This document shows, piece by piece, positions 15,263-22,798 of a DNA stretch of 36,002 bases. This DNA comes from Deltaproteobacteria bacterium (lineage in GTDB: Bacteria > Myxococcota_A > Polyangia > Polyangiales > B10-G4). The stretch's first letter is position 1. The number at the start of each line of letters is the position of its first letter. The position numbers and the translations under genes are program-made. Location of the stretch: contig QMMC01000011.1 of NCBI GenBank assembly GCA_003647065.1, positions 1 to 36,002 of the forward strand, written 5' to 3'. The notes beneath the pieces were generated by a model, which was not told the origin of the DNA, searched no databases, and worked only from the letters and a program-made list of their open reading frames with translations.

Positions 15263-16677
15263 GCGAGTCACGGTCCAGACGTGGGGCGTCGCGCCAGCGG
15301 CCCCGCGATGCCATGCCCAGCGGCGCCGGCGGCAACCGGCCGGTGGTGGCGATCGTCGGCCGACCCAACGTCGGCAAGAGCACCCTCTTCAACCGCCTCG
15401 CCGGCGGGCAGATCGCCATCGTCGAAGACGTCGCCGGGGTGACCCGAGACCGCCACTACGCCGACGCCGTCGCCCGCGGTCGGGAGTACGTGCTCATCGA
15501 CACCGGGGGCTTCGACCCCGAATCCGAAGACCCGATGGCCGAGTCGATCGCGTCCCAGGTGCGCCTGGCGATCGACGAATGCGACCTCATCGTGAGTGTC
15601 CTCGACGCCACGGTAGACCCGACGCCCGCAGACCGCGAGGCCGTGAAGCTCCTGCGCCACGCGCAGAAGCCGGTCATCTGGGTGGCCAACAAGGCCGACT
15701 CGCGCAAACACGAGCACGAGGCCATGAGCCTCTACGAGCTCGGCTTGGATTTGATCCTCCCGGTCTCGGCCCTCCACGGCAACGGCACCGGCGACCTCGA
15801 AGACGCCATCGCCGCGGCCTTCCCGGAGGTCGATGAAGAGCACGAGCCCATCGGCGGCCGGGACTGCTCCCGGGTCGCCATCGTCGGCCGCCCCAACGCG
15901 GGCAAGTCGTCCCTCGTGAACCGCCTCGTCGGCGAAGACCGGCACCTGGTGGACGCGCGGCCCGGCACCACCGTCGACCCCATCGACACCCTCATCGTGC
16001 GCAACGACAAGCCCCTGGTGCTCATCGACACGGCGGGCATCCGCCGGCGCCGGTCGGTCAAGGGCGGCATCGAGGGCCTCGCGGTGATCCACGCCATCCG
16101 GGCGATGGAGCGGGCCCACTGCGTGGTGCTGATGATCGACGCCGCCGGCGGCACCGCCGAGCAAGACGCGCGCATCGCCGGCCTCGCCGAAGAGCGAGGC
16201 CGGGCGCTCGTGATCGCGGTCAACAAGACCGACCTGATGAGCGCCGATGACCGCAAGCAGGTCGTGACCCGGACCAAAGAGATCTTGGCCTTCGTGCCCT
16301 GGGCGCCGGTCATCCCGGTGAGCGTCAAGAACGGCCGCGGCGTGCAGAAGCTCATGAACGCCGTCGACTCGGCGCTCAAGGAGCACGACAAGCGCATCGG
16401 CACGGGGCAGCTCAACCGCTTCTTCGCCGAGGTGATCGAGACCCACCCACCGCCCACGTCGAGCAAGCGCGACGTGCGCCTCTACTTCATCACCCAGGCC
16501 GAGGTGCGCCCCCCGACCTTCATCGTCGTGGCAAACCGCCCCGACGACGTGCACTTCAGCTACCAACGCTACGTCGTGAACCAGCTGCGCAAGCGCTGGG
16601 GCTTCGAGGGCACGACGATGCGGGTCCGCTACCGCAAAAAGCGCCGGACCGAAAACCCCGACGCCGCCCCGCGCTGA
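15259..16677 (+). CDS. der: ribosome assembly GTPase Der (EngA)
   Basis: Der has two tandem GTPase domains and helps assemble the 50S subunit. The 472-residue protein shows GRPNVGKST, DTGGF and NKAD in domain 1 (about 25-195), then GRPNAGKSS, DTAGI and NKTD in domain 2 (about 210-385), then a KH-like C-terminal domain ending in a basic tail (RVRYRKKRRTEN). The start is the GTG at 15259 that overlaps the era stop codon as GTGA; the track start 24 codons upstream lies inside era. An ATG at 15313 is an internal alternative. The stop codon lies within a 19-bp tandem duplication. Era-der adjacency is not unusual in this group of bacteria. Confidence 0.97.
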   Translation: MSESRSRRGASRQRPRDAMPSGAGGNRPVVAIVGRPNVGKSTLFNRLAGGQIAIVEDVAGVTRDRHYADAVARGREYVLIDTGGFDPESEDPMAESIASQVRLAIDECDLIVSVLDATVDPTPADREAVKLLRHAQKPVIWVANKADSRKHEHEAMSLYELGLDLILPVSALHGNGTGDLEDAIAAAFPEVDEEHEPIGGRDCSRVAIVGRPNAGKSSLVNRLVGEDRHLVDARPGTTVDPIDTLIVRNDKPLVLIDTAGIRRRRSVKGGIEGLAVIHAIRAMERAHCVVLMIDAAGGTAEQDARIAGLAEERGRALVIAVNKTDLMSADDRKQVVTRTKEILAFVPWAPVIPVSVKNGRGVQKLMNAVDSALKEHDKRIGTGQLNRFFAEVIETHPPPTSSKRDVRLYFITQAEVRPPTFIVVANRPDDVHFSYQRYVVNQLRKRWGFEGTTMRVRYRKKRRTENPDAAPR

Positions 16678-16703
16678 GCCAAAAGCCCCGCGCTGAGCCA
16701 AAA
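16666..16703. repeat. 19-bp tandem duplication spanning the der stop codon
   Basis: GCCCCGCGCTGAGCCAAAA is repeated exactly twice, at 16666-16684 and 16685-16703. The first copy contains the last codons and TGA stop of der, and the second lies wholly in the intergenic gap. A partial third copy (GCCGCGC) follows. Confidence 0.92.
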
Positions 16704-16715
16704 GCCGCGCGCCCC

Positions 16716-16733
16716 GCTCAGTCTGTCCTGAGC
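16716..16733. terminator. hairpin at the der/lipase convergent junction
   Basis: GCTCAG-TCTGTC-CTGAGC forms a perfect 6-bp stem with a 6-nt loop between the der stop and the lipase stop, overlapping the latter. It has no T-tract on either side, so it may act with Rho or only as a 3'-end stabiliser. Confidence 0.4.
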
Positions 16734-17854
16734 AAGAACGACCCGAGAGCGTCCATCGCCGCGGCGAACCCGGTCCGGTCGAAGTGCGAGCCGCTCGCGA
16801 GCCAGTCGACGTGGTCTCCAGCGACGTCGTCGTGGAAGTGCCCGACGACGTCGAGGTGGTCGGCCCGGCCGGCCCAGAGCAGCTCGCCCCAGAGCATCGA
16901 CAGGGTCGGCACGATGCCATCGGCCACGCTGTTATCGACCGTCCGGCCGATGCCCGCGCGCAATATCTTCTGGGCGCCCTCGTCGGCTTCGGGGCAGGGA
17001 TAGACCTTGTTGGCTCGGCTGGTGACCGAGTGCAGGGTCGTATAGATGGTCGCGCTGAGGGCCTGATAGGGCGAGCGCATGCGGGTCACGAGGCGCACCG
17101 GCGTCGGCGGCGGGGAGGCGCTCGCGAGGCTCCCATAGCGGACCCCCTTGGCGTTCTCGGTCGCGGCGTTGAAGATGTCCATCGCCTCGGGGGTGATCTG
17201 GATGATGCCGCCCTGGTCCCGGCGGATGCCGTCGAGCCAGTCCCGGACCTCGTCGCGGCCCCGGTCACCGACGAAGCGCAAAAGCAGATTGGTCGTCCGA
17301 TCGAGGAGCTTGATGTCCACGCCGACCACCTCGTCGACGGTGCCGATGGCGGCGATGAGGCTGCTGAAGATGGTCAGCGGCGGGCCACCGAAGCGCAGGG
17401 TGGTGAAGGTCAGGAGGGAGAGAGCGTAGAGCAGACGCGTCCCGGAGACCGTCGTGAAGAAGCCCGCGAGGGGAGTCCCGTGGTGGGGCGTATTGATGGT
17501 GACCACCGAGCGCAGGCGCGACTTCCACGCGAGGCGCGGCTGGTCGAGCTCGAGACACACGGTGGGCGATGCGATGAGCCGCGCGTCGAGGCCCCCGGTG
17601 GAGTGACCGACGAGATGGATAGGCCCATCGCCATCACCGGCGGTCCGGCTCACTTGGTCGGCGACCCGGTGGGCGCGCCGGCGGATCGACGCGGTGGGCG
17701 GCGTCGGCACGATCTCGAGCAGGTAGCGCACCCCGGCGGCCTGGAAACGTTTGGCGAGGAGGCGCTCGACGTGCTCGAAGTAGTCGTAGCCGGCGAGGCG
17801 GCCAAAGCCGAACATCCCCGGAATCAGATAGACGCGGTGTACTTCTTCGCTCAC
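16718..17854 (-). CDS. triacylglycerol lipase-like alpha/beta hydrolase
   Basis: The 378-residue protein has YLIPGMFGFG (oxyanion region, about 9-18), the lipase box GHSTGG (S85), and INTPHHGTPLAG, which is typical of bacterial lipases and PGAP1-like hydrolases. It also has DGIVPTLSMLWG (probable acid residue) and ADHLDVVGHFHDD (probable catalytic His). No signal peptide is present, so it may act in the cytosol or as a surface-recruited enzyme; a lipid or acylated substrate is inferred from the family. The start is GTG at 17854, and the initial MSEEVHRVYLIPG reads directly into the first strand of the fold. It is divergent from the small lipoprotein gene across 62 bp. Confidence 0.88.
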   Translation of the reverse strand: MSEEVHRVYLIPGMFGFGRLAGYDYFEHVERLLAKRFQAAGVRYLLEIVPTPPTASIRRRAHRVADQVSRTAGDGDGPIHLVGHSTGGLDARLIASPTVCLELDQPRLAWKSRLRSVVTINTPHHGTPLAGFFTTVSGTRLLYALSLLTFTTLRFGGPPLTIFSSLIAAIGTVDEVVGVDIKLLDRTTNLLLRFVGDRGRDEVRDWLDGIRRDQGGIIQITPEAMDIFNAATENAKGVRYGSLASASPPPTPVRLVTRMRSPYQALSATIYTTLHSVTSRANKVYPCPEADEGAQKILRAGIGRTVDNSVADGIVPTLSMLWGELLWAGRADHLDVVGHFHDDVAGDHVDWLASGSHFDRTGFAAAMDALGSFLLRTD

Positions 17855-17916
17855 CGCTGCATCTGGTCCCGAGACGGGTGCTGCGTCAAGAAAGGACGTA
17901 GTGCTAGGCTCCCGCC

Positions 17917-18357
17917 GTGTTCACGAAGGTACTCACGGTCTGCTTGGCCCTCGCCGCCCTCAGCGGATGCTCGGACCGCAAAGAGAATGAAGCGCGGCTC
18001 TTCCTCGGCCGGGCCGAGCTCATCTCCATCGACGCGCCGATCGCCGAACGCAGGCAGCTCCTCGAACGCATCGAGGCGCTGCCGCTGACCGACGAGGCAG
18101 TGGTTGCCGTACGGGACAAGTGCGTAGGGGGCCACGGCGCGCTCATCGAAGCGGAAGAATCACAGAACGAGGCGACGATCGCCCTCGGGGCCATCACCGG
18201 GGGCCGGGACGACGTGCAGGTCCCGGCGGCCGAGGCCGCGCGCATCGAGGCACTGATCACCCGCAGCAGCGAAGCCATCATCCGGTCCCGGGCGCTCCTC
18301 GAAGAGTGCGAAGACGGCAAGCAGCGCCTCCGGCGCAGTATCGATGGGCGCGGCTGA
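17917..18357 (+). CDS. small helical lipoprotein, unknown function
   Basis: The 146-residue protein has a lipoprotein signal (VCLALAALSGC, Cys18). The mature part is charged and mostly helical (EARLFLGRAELISIDAPIAERRQLLERIEAL), with only two further cysteines (in RDKCVGG and LLEECEDG), which might pair. No family is recognised. It starts with GTG at 17917. The 3' end precedes the glutaredoxin-like lipoprotein gene, with 25 bp between its stop and the start chosen for that gene, so the two are probably co-transcribed. Confidence 0.8.
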   Translation: MFTKVLTVCLALAALSGCSDRKENEARLFLGRAELISIDAPIAERRQLLERIEALPLTDEAVVAVRDKCVGGHGALIEAEESQNEATIALGAITGGRDDVQVPAAEAARIEALITRSSEAIIRSRALLEECEDGKQRLRRSIDGRG

Positions 18358-18382
18358 AGGCGATGGGTCACACTCCGTGACG

Positions 18383-19135
18383 ATGACTCTCCGCGTCGCT
18401 CGCGTCGTATTGGCCCTCGGGCTGGCCCTACTCTTTGCCTGCGAACGGAGCGGCTCGGCCTCCGAGCAAGGCGGCGCCGGGGCCGACGAGTCGGGTCTCG
18501 CGGGAGCGCCGATCGAGCCGCCTTTCGCCGTCGAAGGAGACCTCGACGGGTTGCTCCTCGTGTGGTTCGACGAGGCGGGGCCGCACCGGGCGAGCAGCCG
18601 CGACGAGGTCCCCGAAGCACACCGCGAGTACGTGCGCGTCGACTCGCTCCGGGCCGCACCGGACGAACGCCTCGACGCTGAACTCGTGTACGTCGCCGAC
18701 ATTCGTACCGCGACCGAAGCCGGCCCCTACGTCGTGCGCACGGTGCGCCGAGATGCCTACGACGCCCTCGTCGACGAGGCCCAGGGGGTCGCCCCCCTCG
18801 GAGCCCTGAATCCACCGGAGCCCACCGAGGAAACCGGCGAGGAGACGGGCGAACCGGCGCCGGGCGCCGCCGCCCATGCCGCCTCGGAGGTCATCATCTA
18901 CGGCGCCGACTGGTGCCAGGCGTGCAGGGCATCCGCCCGCTTCTTCACGTCCCGGGGCGTGCCCTTCATCGAGAAGAACGTCGAACAAGACCCGGCGGCC
19001 CGGGCCGAGATGACCCGAAAGGCCCAGGCCGCCGGAGTGCGTCCGTCAGGCATTCCCGTTATCGATTTCCGCGGCACCATCCTGACCGGCTTCGACCAGC
19101 GACGCCTCGAAGCACTGATCGCCGCGGGCGGCTAG
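18383..19135 (+). CDS. glutaredoxin/thioredoxin-fold lipoprotein
   Basis: The protein has 250 residues from the ATG at 18383, which gives a compact lipoprotein signal (MTLRVARVVLALGLALLFAC). The track's ATG at 18344 lies inside the preceding gene and adds 13 polar residues; GTG at 18377 is also possible. After a region of about 130 residues without a recognised fold and an acidic linker (EETGEETGEP), the C-terminal 80 residues form a glutaredoxin-like domain. It has the redox motif WCQAC, a VEQDP segment and the cis-proline SGIPVID. It is probably an envelope-anchored thiol oxidoreductase or reductase. It is convergent with a second thioredoxin-fold lipoprotein 33 bp away. Confidence 0.87.
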   Translation: MTLRVARVVLALGLALLFACERSGSASEQGGAGADESGLAGAPIEPPFAVEGDLDGLLLVWFDEAGPHRASSRDEVPEAHREYVRVDSLRAAPDERLDAELVYVADIRTATEAGPYVVRTVRRDAYDALVDEAQGVAPLGALNPPEPTEETGEETGEPAPGAAAHAASEVIIYGADWCQACRASARFFTSRGVPFIEKNVEQDPAARAEMTRKAQAAGVRPSGIPVIDFRGTILTGFDQRRLEALIAAGG

Positions 19136-19163
19136 AACACCGCCCCGGAGCCGCGGGTGACGT

Positions 19164-19184
19164 CGCCGTCAGGGCGCGACGGCG
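19164..19184. terminator. hairpin at convergent junction of two thioredoxin-fold genes
   Basis: CGCCGTC-AGGGCGC-GACGGCG forms a 7-bp stem with a 7-nt loop, overlapping the stop codon of the minus-strand gene. There is no T-tract, and a bidirectional role is inferred from its position. Confidence 0.35.
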
Positions 19185-19966
19185 GCGAATGCGTCGGCGA
19201 GCTGCGCCTCGACGGTCGAGTCGCCGTAGTGGGCTTCGTATCGGAGCTGCATGCCCTCGGTCATGATGAGGTTGTAGTCGTTGCCCGGCGCGTCGAGGGC
19301 GGCGTCGAAGGCGCCGGTCGTGTCGTAGAGGACCGGCATGGTGAAGCCATAGCGGTCCCGGACCTCGGCGCAGAGGGCAGCGTCGGGGGGGCCGAAGTCG
19401 GCGGCGGCGGCGATGACCACGTAGGCTTCGAGGCCGTCGGGCTGGTGACGCTCGTAAAGCGTCTGGACGGTGGGGGCGAAGGCCCGGCAGGTCGGACACC
19501 ACTCGGCAAACTCGAAGACCCAGGAGACCGGCGCCTCGCAGAGGTCGTGGAGGCGGTGTTCGACCCCGTCGCAGTCGAGGAGGGTGACATCGGGGGCGAC
19601 GTCGCCGATGGACGTGCCGTAGGGGCCGACCGGCGGGCAGGGGAGCGTGGCCACCGGCCCGCGGCAGGTTCCCTCGGGGGCGCAGGTATCGCCGGCGGCG
19701 CATTCACCACAGACGCCGCCGCAGCCGTCCTCGCCGCAGTCGAGGCCTCCGCACTCCGGCTGACACGCATCGAGGCCCCCATCGCGAGGGCTCGACGCGT
19801 CCGCCGCATCGGGGGCCCCCGAGTCCTCGGGGCCAGCGCCGGAGTCGGCCACCGCCGAATCGGCTCCCGGAACAGGGGGCCTTTCTTCGTCACATCCGGT
19901 AACGATCGACGTTACGAGGAATAGGGCCAGGGACGTGACCGGGACCGTGGGGAAGAATCGCATCAT
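19169..19966 (-). CDS. TlpA/ResA-like thioredoxin-fold lipoprotein
   Basis: The 265-residue protein has a lipoprotein signal (SLALFLVTSIVTGC, Cys25 counting from the first Met). An Ala/Asp/Ser linker and a Cys-rich knot (CQPECGGLDCGEDGCGGVCGEC) follow. The C-terminal thioredoxin domain starts at IGDVAPDVTLLDCDG and contains FAEWCPTCRAFAP with the CxxC active site, and MPVLYD with the cis-proline. TlpA/ResA proteins reduce thiols in cytochrome c maturation or in other envelope proteins; the substrate here is unknown. Two adjacent ATGs (19966 and 19963) are possible starts. The first overlaps the start codon of the divergent gene within CATG at 19964-19967. Confidence 0.88.
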   Translation of the reverse strand: MMRFFPTVPVTSLALFLVTSIVTGCDEERPPVPGADSAVADSGAGPEDSGAPDAADASSPRDGGLDACQPECGGLDCGEDGCGGVCGECAAGDTCAPEGTCRGPVATLPCPPVGPYGTSIGDVAPDVTLLDCDGVEHRLHDLCEAPVSWVFEFAEWCPTCRAFAPTVQTLYERHQPDGLEAYVVIAAAADFGPPDAALCAEVRDRYGFTMPVLYDTTGAFDAALDAPGNDYNLIMTEGMQLRYEAHYGDSTVEAQLADAFAAVAP

Positions 19967-20954
19967 GGACTATCGGAGCCCCTACGGGCCGCCCACGCTT
20001 TGGTTACTCTTTTCTTGGGGAATCATCATCGGAGCCGGGTGCGACGGGGACTCCCTCGCCGCAGATTCCGGGAGCGCCGACGGGGCGATGCCTCCCGCGG
20101 ACAGCGCGACGGATACCCGCTCCGACGCCCCTGACACGGAAATTGATGCGGCAATCGCCGCGGACGGCGGCGAAGAGTGCCGCGGGACCTTCGTGACCGA
20201 GGTTCAAGGGACGATCGTCACCGAGGGCGGTGAAGGCGTCCCCGGCGCCCGTCCCCAGGCCTGTATTCGCAAGTCTCCCGATCGGGCCCTGACCTGCCTC
20301 GAGCCACCCACCGCCGACGCCGCGGGCTCCTGGTTCATCACCGTGCCCGATGCCGTCCAGTGCTGGGAGTCGGCCGCGATGCGGGTCCTGCTCCCCGCCG
20401 GGGGCTACGCCACCACCTACTGCGACCTCGACCCGAGCCCCGCGGCGGATGGAGTGCTCGGCGTCTCGGCCCCCTACGTTCTCTACGCGACCCCCGCTCC
20501 GAGCACCCTGCCACCGGTCGGCGACGCGAGCGTCATGCGCACCGTGGTCTTCGATGATGGGCTCGAGGTCGACGTCGTCCCGGATAGCCTCGGCTTCGGC
20601 GTGGACTACGACAGCCTCGCCGCCCGACGCGTGCCCCTCGGCGCGGAGTCGCCATGCTTCGCCGAGGGCGCAGGGCTCGCAGGGCTCTACGGTTTCGGCG
20701 AAGAGGGGAGCGCCGACGACGGGGGCGTGGCGGTCCGCATCCCGAATACGACCGCCATCGCTGCGGGCGCCGCTGTCGAATTGCTCCTCGTTGGAGGCCT
20801 GGCGACGACCCTCGGCGACGGAACGCCCGTGGAAGAAGCCGCGTTGGTGGTCTTCGGCACCGCCACCGTCTCCGCCGACGGCGCCTTCGTGGTCAGCGAC
20901 CCGGGCTCCGAGCTGCCGTATTTCACGTGGCTGGGCTACCGCGCGGCTCCGTAG
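19965..20954 (+). CDS. lipoprotein with carboxypeptidase-regulatory-like beta domain
   Basis: The protein has 329 residues from ATG 19965 (MDYRSPYGPPTLWLLFSWGIII, then GAGC as lipobox). An Asp/Ser/Ala linker follows. Residues of about 75-155 read like a CarboxypepD_reg-type beta domain (VTEVQGTIVTEGGEGVPGARP, then TADAAGSWFITVPD), with cysteines likely to form disulfides. The rest is beta-rich with no family recognised, ending LPYFTWLGYRAAP. No usable start lies further downstream before the membrane helix, so the overlap with the divergent gene's start seems real; an ATG at 19935 would lengthen the overlap. GGGGAAG lies about 11 nt upstream as a ribosome site. The downstream pseudogene looks like a relative of this protein. 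Confidence 0.82.
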   Translation: MDYRSPYGPPTLWLLFSWGIIIGAGCDGDSLAADSGSADGAMPPADSATDTRSDAPDTEIDAAIAADGGEECRGTFVTEVQGTIVTEGGEGVPGARPQACIRKSPDRALTCLEPPTADAAGSWFITVPDAVQCWESAAMRVLLPAGGYATTYCDLDPSPAADGVLGVSAPYVLYATPAPSTLPPVGDASVMRTVVFDDGLEVDVVPDSLGFGVDYDSLAARRVPLGAESPCFAEGAGLAGLYGFGEEGSADDGGVAVRIPNTTAIAAGAAVELLLVGGLATTLGDGTPVEEAALVVFGTATVSADGAFVVSDPGSELPYFTWLGYRAAP

Positions 20955-20983
20955 GCTTCACCCGGCGACGCCCTAGGGAACCC

Positions 20984-21318
20984 TCAGATGGGGCTTGGAG
21001 CCACGCCCAGGTAGGTCAGGATGCCAGGACGCATCAGCGTCCTCTTTTCGCCGATAAATTCGCCGTCGGGACCCACGGTCGACGTGAAGGTAACGAAACC
21101 TGGGTCGAGGTTCATGACGCCAAAGCGCCCGGACTCGTCGGTGACTTGCGTCTCCAAGTGGTCCCGGTGGGCGGGTCATGGAAGAAGCTGAGCCCGGCGC
21201 GGCCAAATCCCTTTCGATGCCCGCGGCCCTCCCAAACGGGGTCGACGGGTGGTGCGACGCAGAGTTGCTGCTCACAGAGGGTGTCGGCAGGGAACCCTCG
21301 GCCGATGAGAAATCTCGC
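20984..21318 (-). pseudogene. frameshifted remnant of a lipoprotein related to the 19965 gene
   Basis: Two reading frames on the minus strand carry protein-like sequence that would be continuous if one base were restored near 21153-21156. The first frame reads RFLIGRGFPADTLCEQQLCV, then GFGRAGLSFFHDPPTGTTW. The second reads TQVTDESGRFGVMNLDPGFV, then GILTYLGVAPSPI and a stop. The upstream frame is closed by TAG at 21319-21321, with no start codon. The pattern (a DESGRFGVMNL-type beta turn, GxLTYLGxAP end) resembles carboxypeptidase-regulatory-like lipoproteins such as the neighbouring intact gene. The other ORFs the track lists here are composites of these pieces. Confidence 0.65.
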
Positions 21319-21389
21319 CTAATCCACGGTGCTGAATAGGGTGCGGGTGTCCAGGGCAGTGGTCGAATGCTCAAGTAGTTTCGGCACTC

Positions 21390-22739
21390 TTAGGCGTTCA
21401 GGGCGGCGAGGATGCCGCCGGCGGCGCTGATCCGTACCGTGATGTCTTCGTCCGTCAGGGCCCCCCGGGCTGCATCGGGCTCGACCGCGTCCCGGGCGAG
21501 GGCCCGGGCGGCGACTCGGCGAATGTTGGCCTCGGACGAGGCCATGAGCGCCTCGAGGCGCGGGGTCGCCTCGGCGACATCTTCTCGGGCCAGGAACGCC
21601 GCGGCGCTCACCGCAGGAAGGTCCTCCCCTCGCATGATCTCACCGAGGACCTCGAAGCCCTTGTCCGCCGTCGTCTCGTCCCGGGCGAGGATGGTGGCGA
21701 TGCCCAAACGCACTTGGGGGTCCTCTTCGGACTCCGCTGCGGCGATGAGCACCGCCCCGAGATCTGCCACGCCCTCGAGGGAGCCGAGGGCGACCGCGGC
21801 CTGAGAACGGAGGTTCGGCGCTGAGACCTCGAGGGCCCGCCGGAGGTAGGCTCGGGCGAGGGTCTCGCCTTCGACGTGGCCTTCAGGGACCTCGTCCCCG
21901 GCTTGCCGGGCGCCCCCGGCGAGGACCCGGGCCGCTTCGATGCCGGCGGGGCTCGGGGCCATGTCGAGGAGCGGACCGAGCACTGAGAGGGCCGCGGCGC
22001 GGTCGGCCCGAACGAGGGCCCGGACAGCCGCGAGGCGCACCCGTGATTCGGGGTCCCCGAGGCGCTCCTCGAGCATGCGGAAACCCTCGACGCCAAAGGC
22101 CCCGAGGGACGTGGCCGCCGCGGCCCGGACAGCCGGCGAAGGATCGACCCGGGCCGCTTCGGCGAGGGCTGCCCGGATGGCGCCGGCGGGGGCCGCCTCC
22201 GCCAGCTTGCGCGCAGCGACCCGGCGCACCGCCTCGGCGGGATGTTCGAGGTAGGCGAGAAGGAGAGCTTCGTCGCTCTGACCATCGAGGACACTGACCG
22301 CGGCGGCGAGAATCTCCCACCGCTCGGCGTCCAGGAGGGCCCGGAGCTCATCCTTCGCCCCGCCGTCGCCGCCCCTGGCGAGCAACTCGAGGGCTCGGGC
22401 TCGGAGCACCGGCTCCCGCCCGGGCTGCGCCAGGCGCCGGAGCGATTCACGGCCGGCGGTCCCGGCGAGGCCGAGCTGTGCCAGCGCCGCGCGGCGGGCG
22501 CCTTCGTCGTCTCCTGCGGCGGCGTCCTCGAGCAAGAGGGCTGCGACCTGAGCGAGCAGCCCCGGGTCGGCCCCCTCGTCCTCGCGGTACCGCTCGTAGC
22601 GATGAATCGCGAGTTCGAGGTCGCTCGCTTCGACCGCGCTCATGACCTGGCCCCGGGGCCCCCCACCGCACGCGGCGGCCAAGACAGAAAGGAGGACCAG
22701 GTTGAGTATCAGAGCGGCGGGCATCGCGAGGGGGAGCAT
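21390..22739 (-). CDS. HEAT-repeat lipoprotein
   Basis: The 449-residue protein has a lipoprotein signal (LNLVLLSVLAAAC, Cys24 from the first Met). From about residue 75 to the end it is built of Ala/Leu/Arg-rich helical pairs of HEAT/PBS-lyase type. Examples are EAVRRVAARKLAEAAP, PAVRAAAATSLGAFG, SRVRLAAVRALVRAD and PQVRLGIATILARDE. Such solenoids bind other proteins. No catalytic motif is seen. It may be a periplasm-facing scaffold in the envelope; its partner is unknown. M1 at 22739 is used, and M6 (22724) would also give a signal peptide. It follows the Cys-rich lipoprotein gene on the same strand with a 59-bp gap. Confidence 0.88.
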   Translation of the reverse strand: MLPLAMPAALILNLVLLSVLAAACGGGPRGQVMSAVEASDLELAIHRYERYREDEGADPGLLAQVAALLLEDAAAGDDEGARRAALAQLGLAGTAGRESLRRLAQPGREPVLRARALELLARGGDGGAKDELRALLDAERWEILAAAVSVLDGQSDEALLLAYLEHPAEAVRRVAARKLAEAAPAGAIRAALAEAARVDPSPAVRAAAATSLGAFGVEGFRMLEERLGDPESRVRLAAVRALVRADRAAALSVLGPLLDMAPSPAGIEAARVLAGGARQAGDEVPEGHVEGETLARAYLRRALEVSAPNLRSQAAVALGSLEGVADLGAVLIAAAESEEDPQVRLGIATILARDETTADKGFEVLGEIMRGEDLPAVSAAAFLAREDVAEATPRLEALMASSEANIRRVAARALARDAVEPDAARGALTDEDITVRISAAGGILAALNA

Positions 22740-22798
22740 AGATCAGCCACGACAAAGTCGCTTCGATCGATTCGCCCCCCCCGGATAGGCAAGGGGGC

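Noticed and set aside
15268-16920. 550-residue minus-strand ORF
   Set aside because: It is antisense to der, which has unmistakable GTPase motifs; its composition (His/Asp/Val/Gly) is typical of a shadow frame.
20654-21322. 222-residue plus-strand ORF across the intergenic region
   Set aside because: It is out of frame with the real lipoprotein gene that it overlaps and then runs antisense to the pseudogene remnant; no start or domain is supported.
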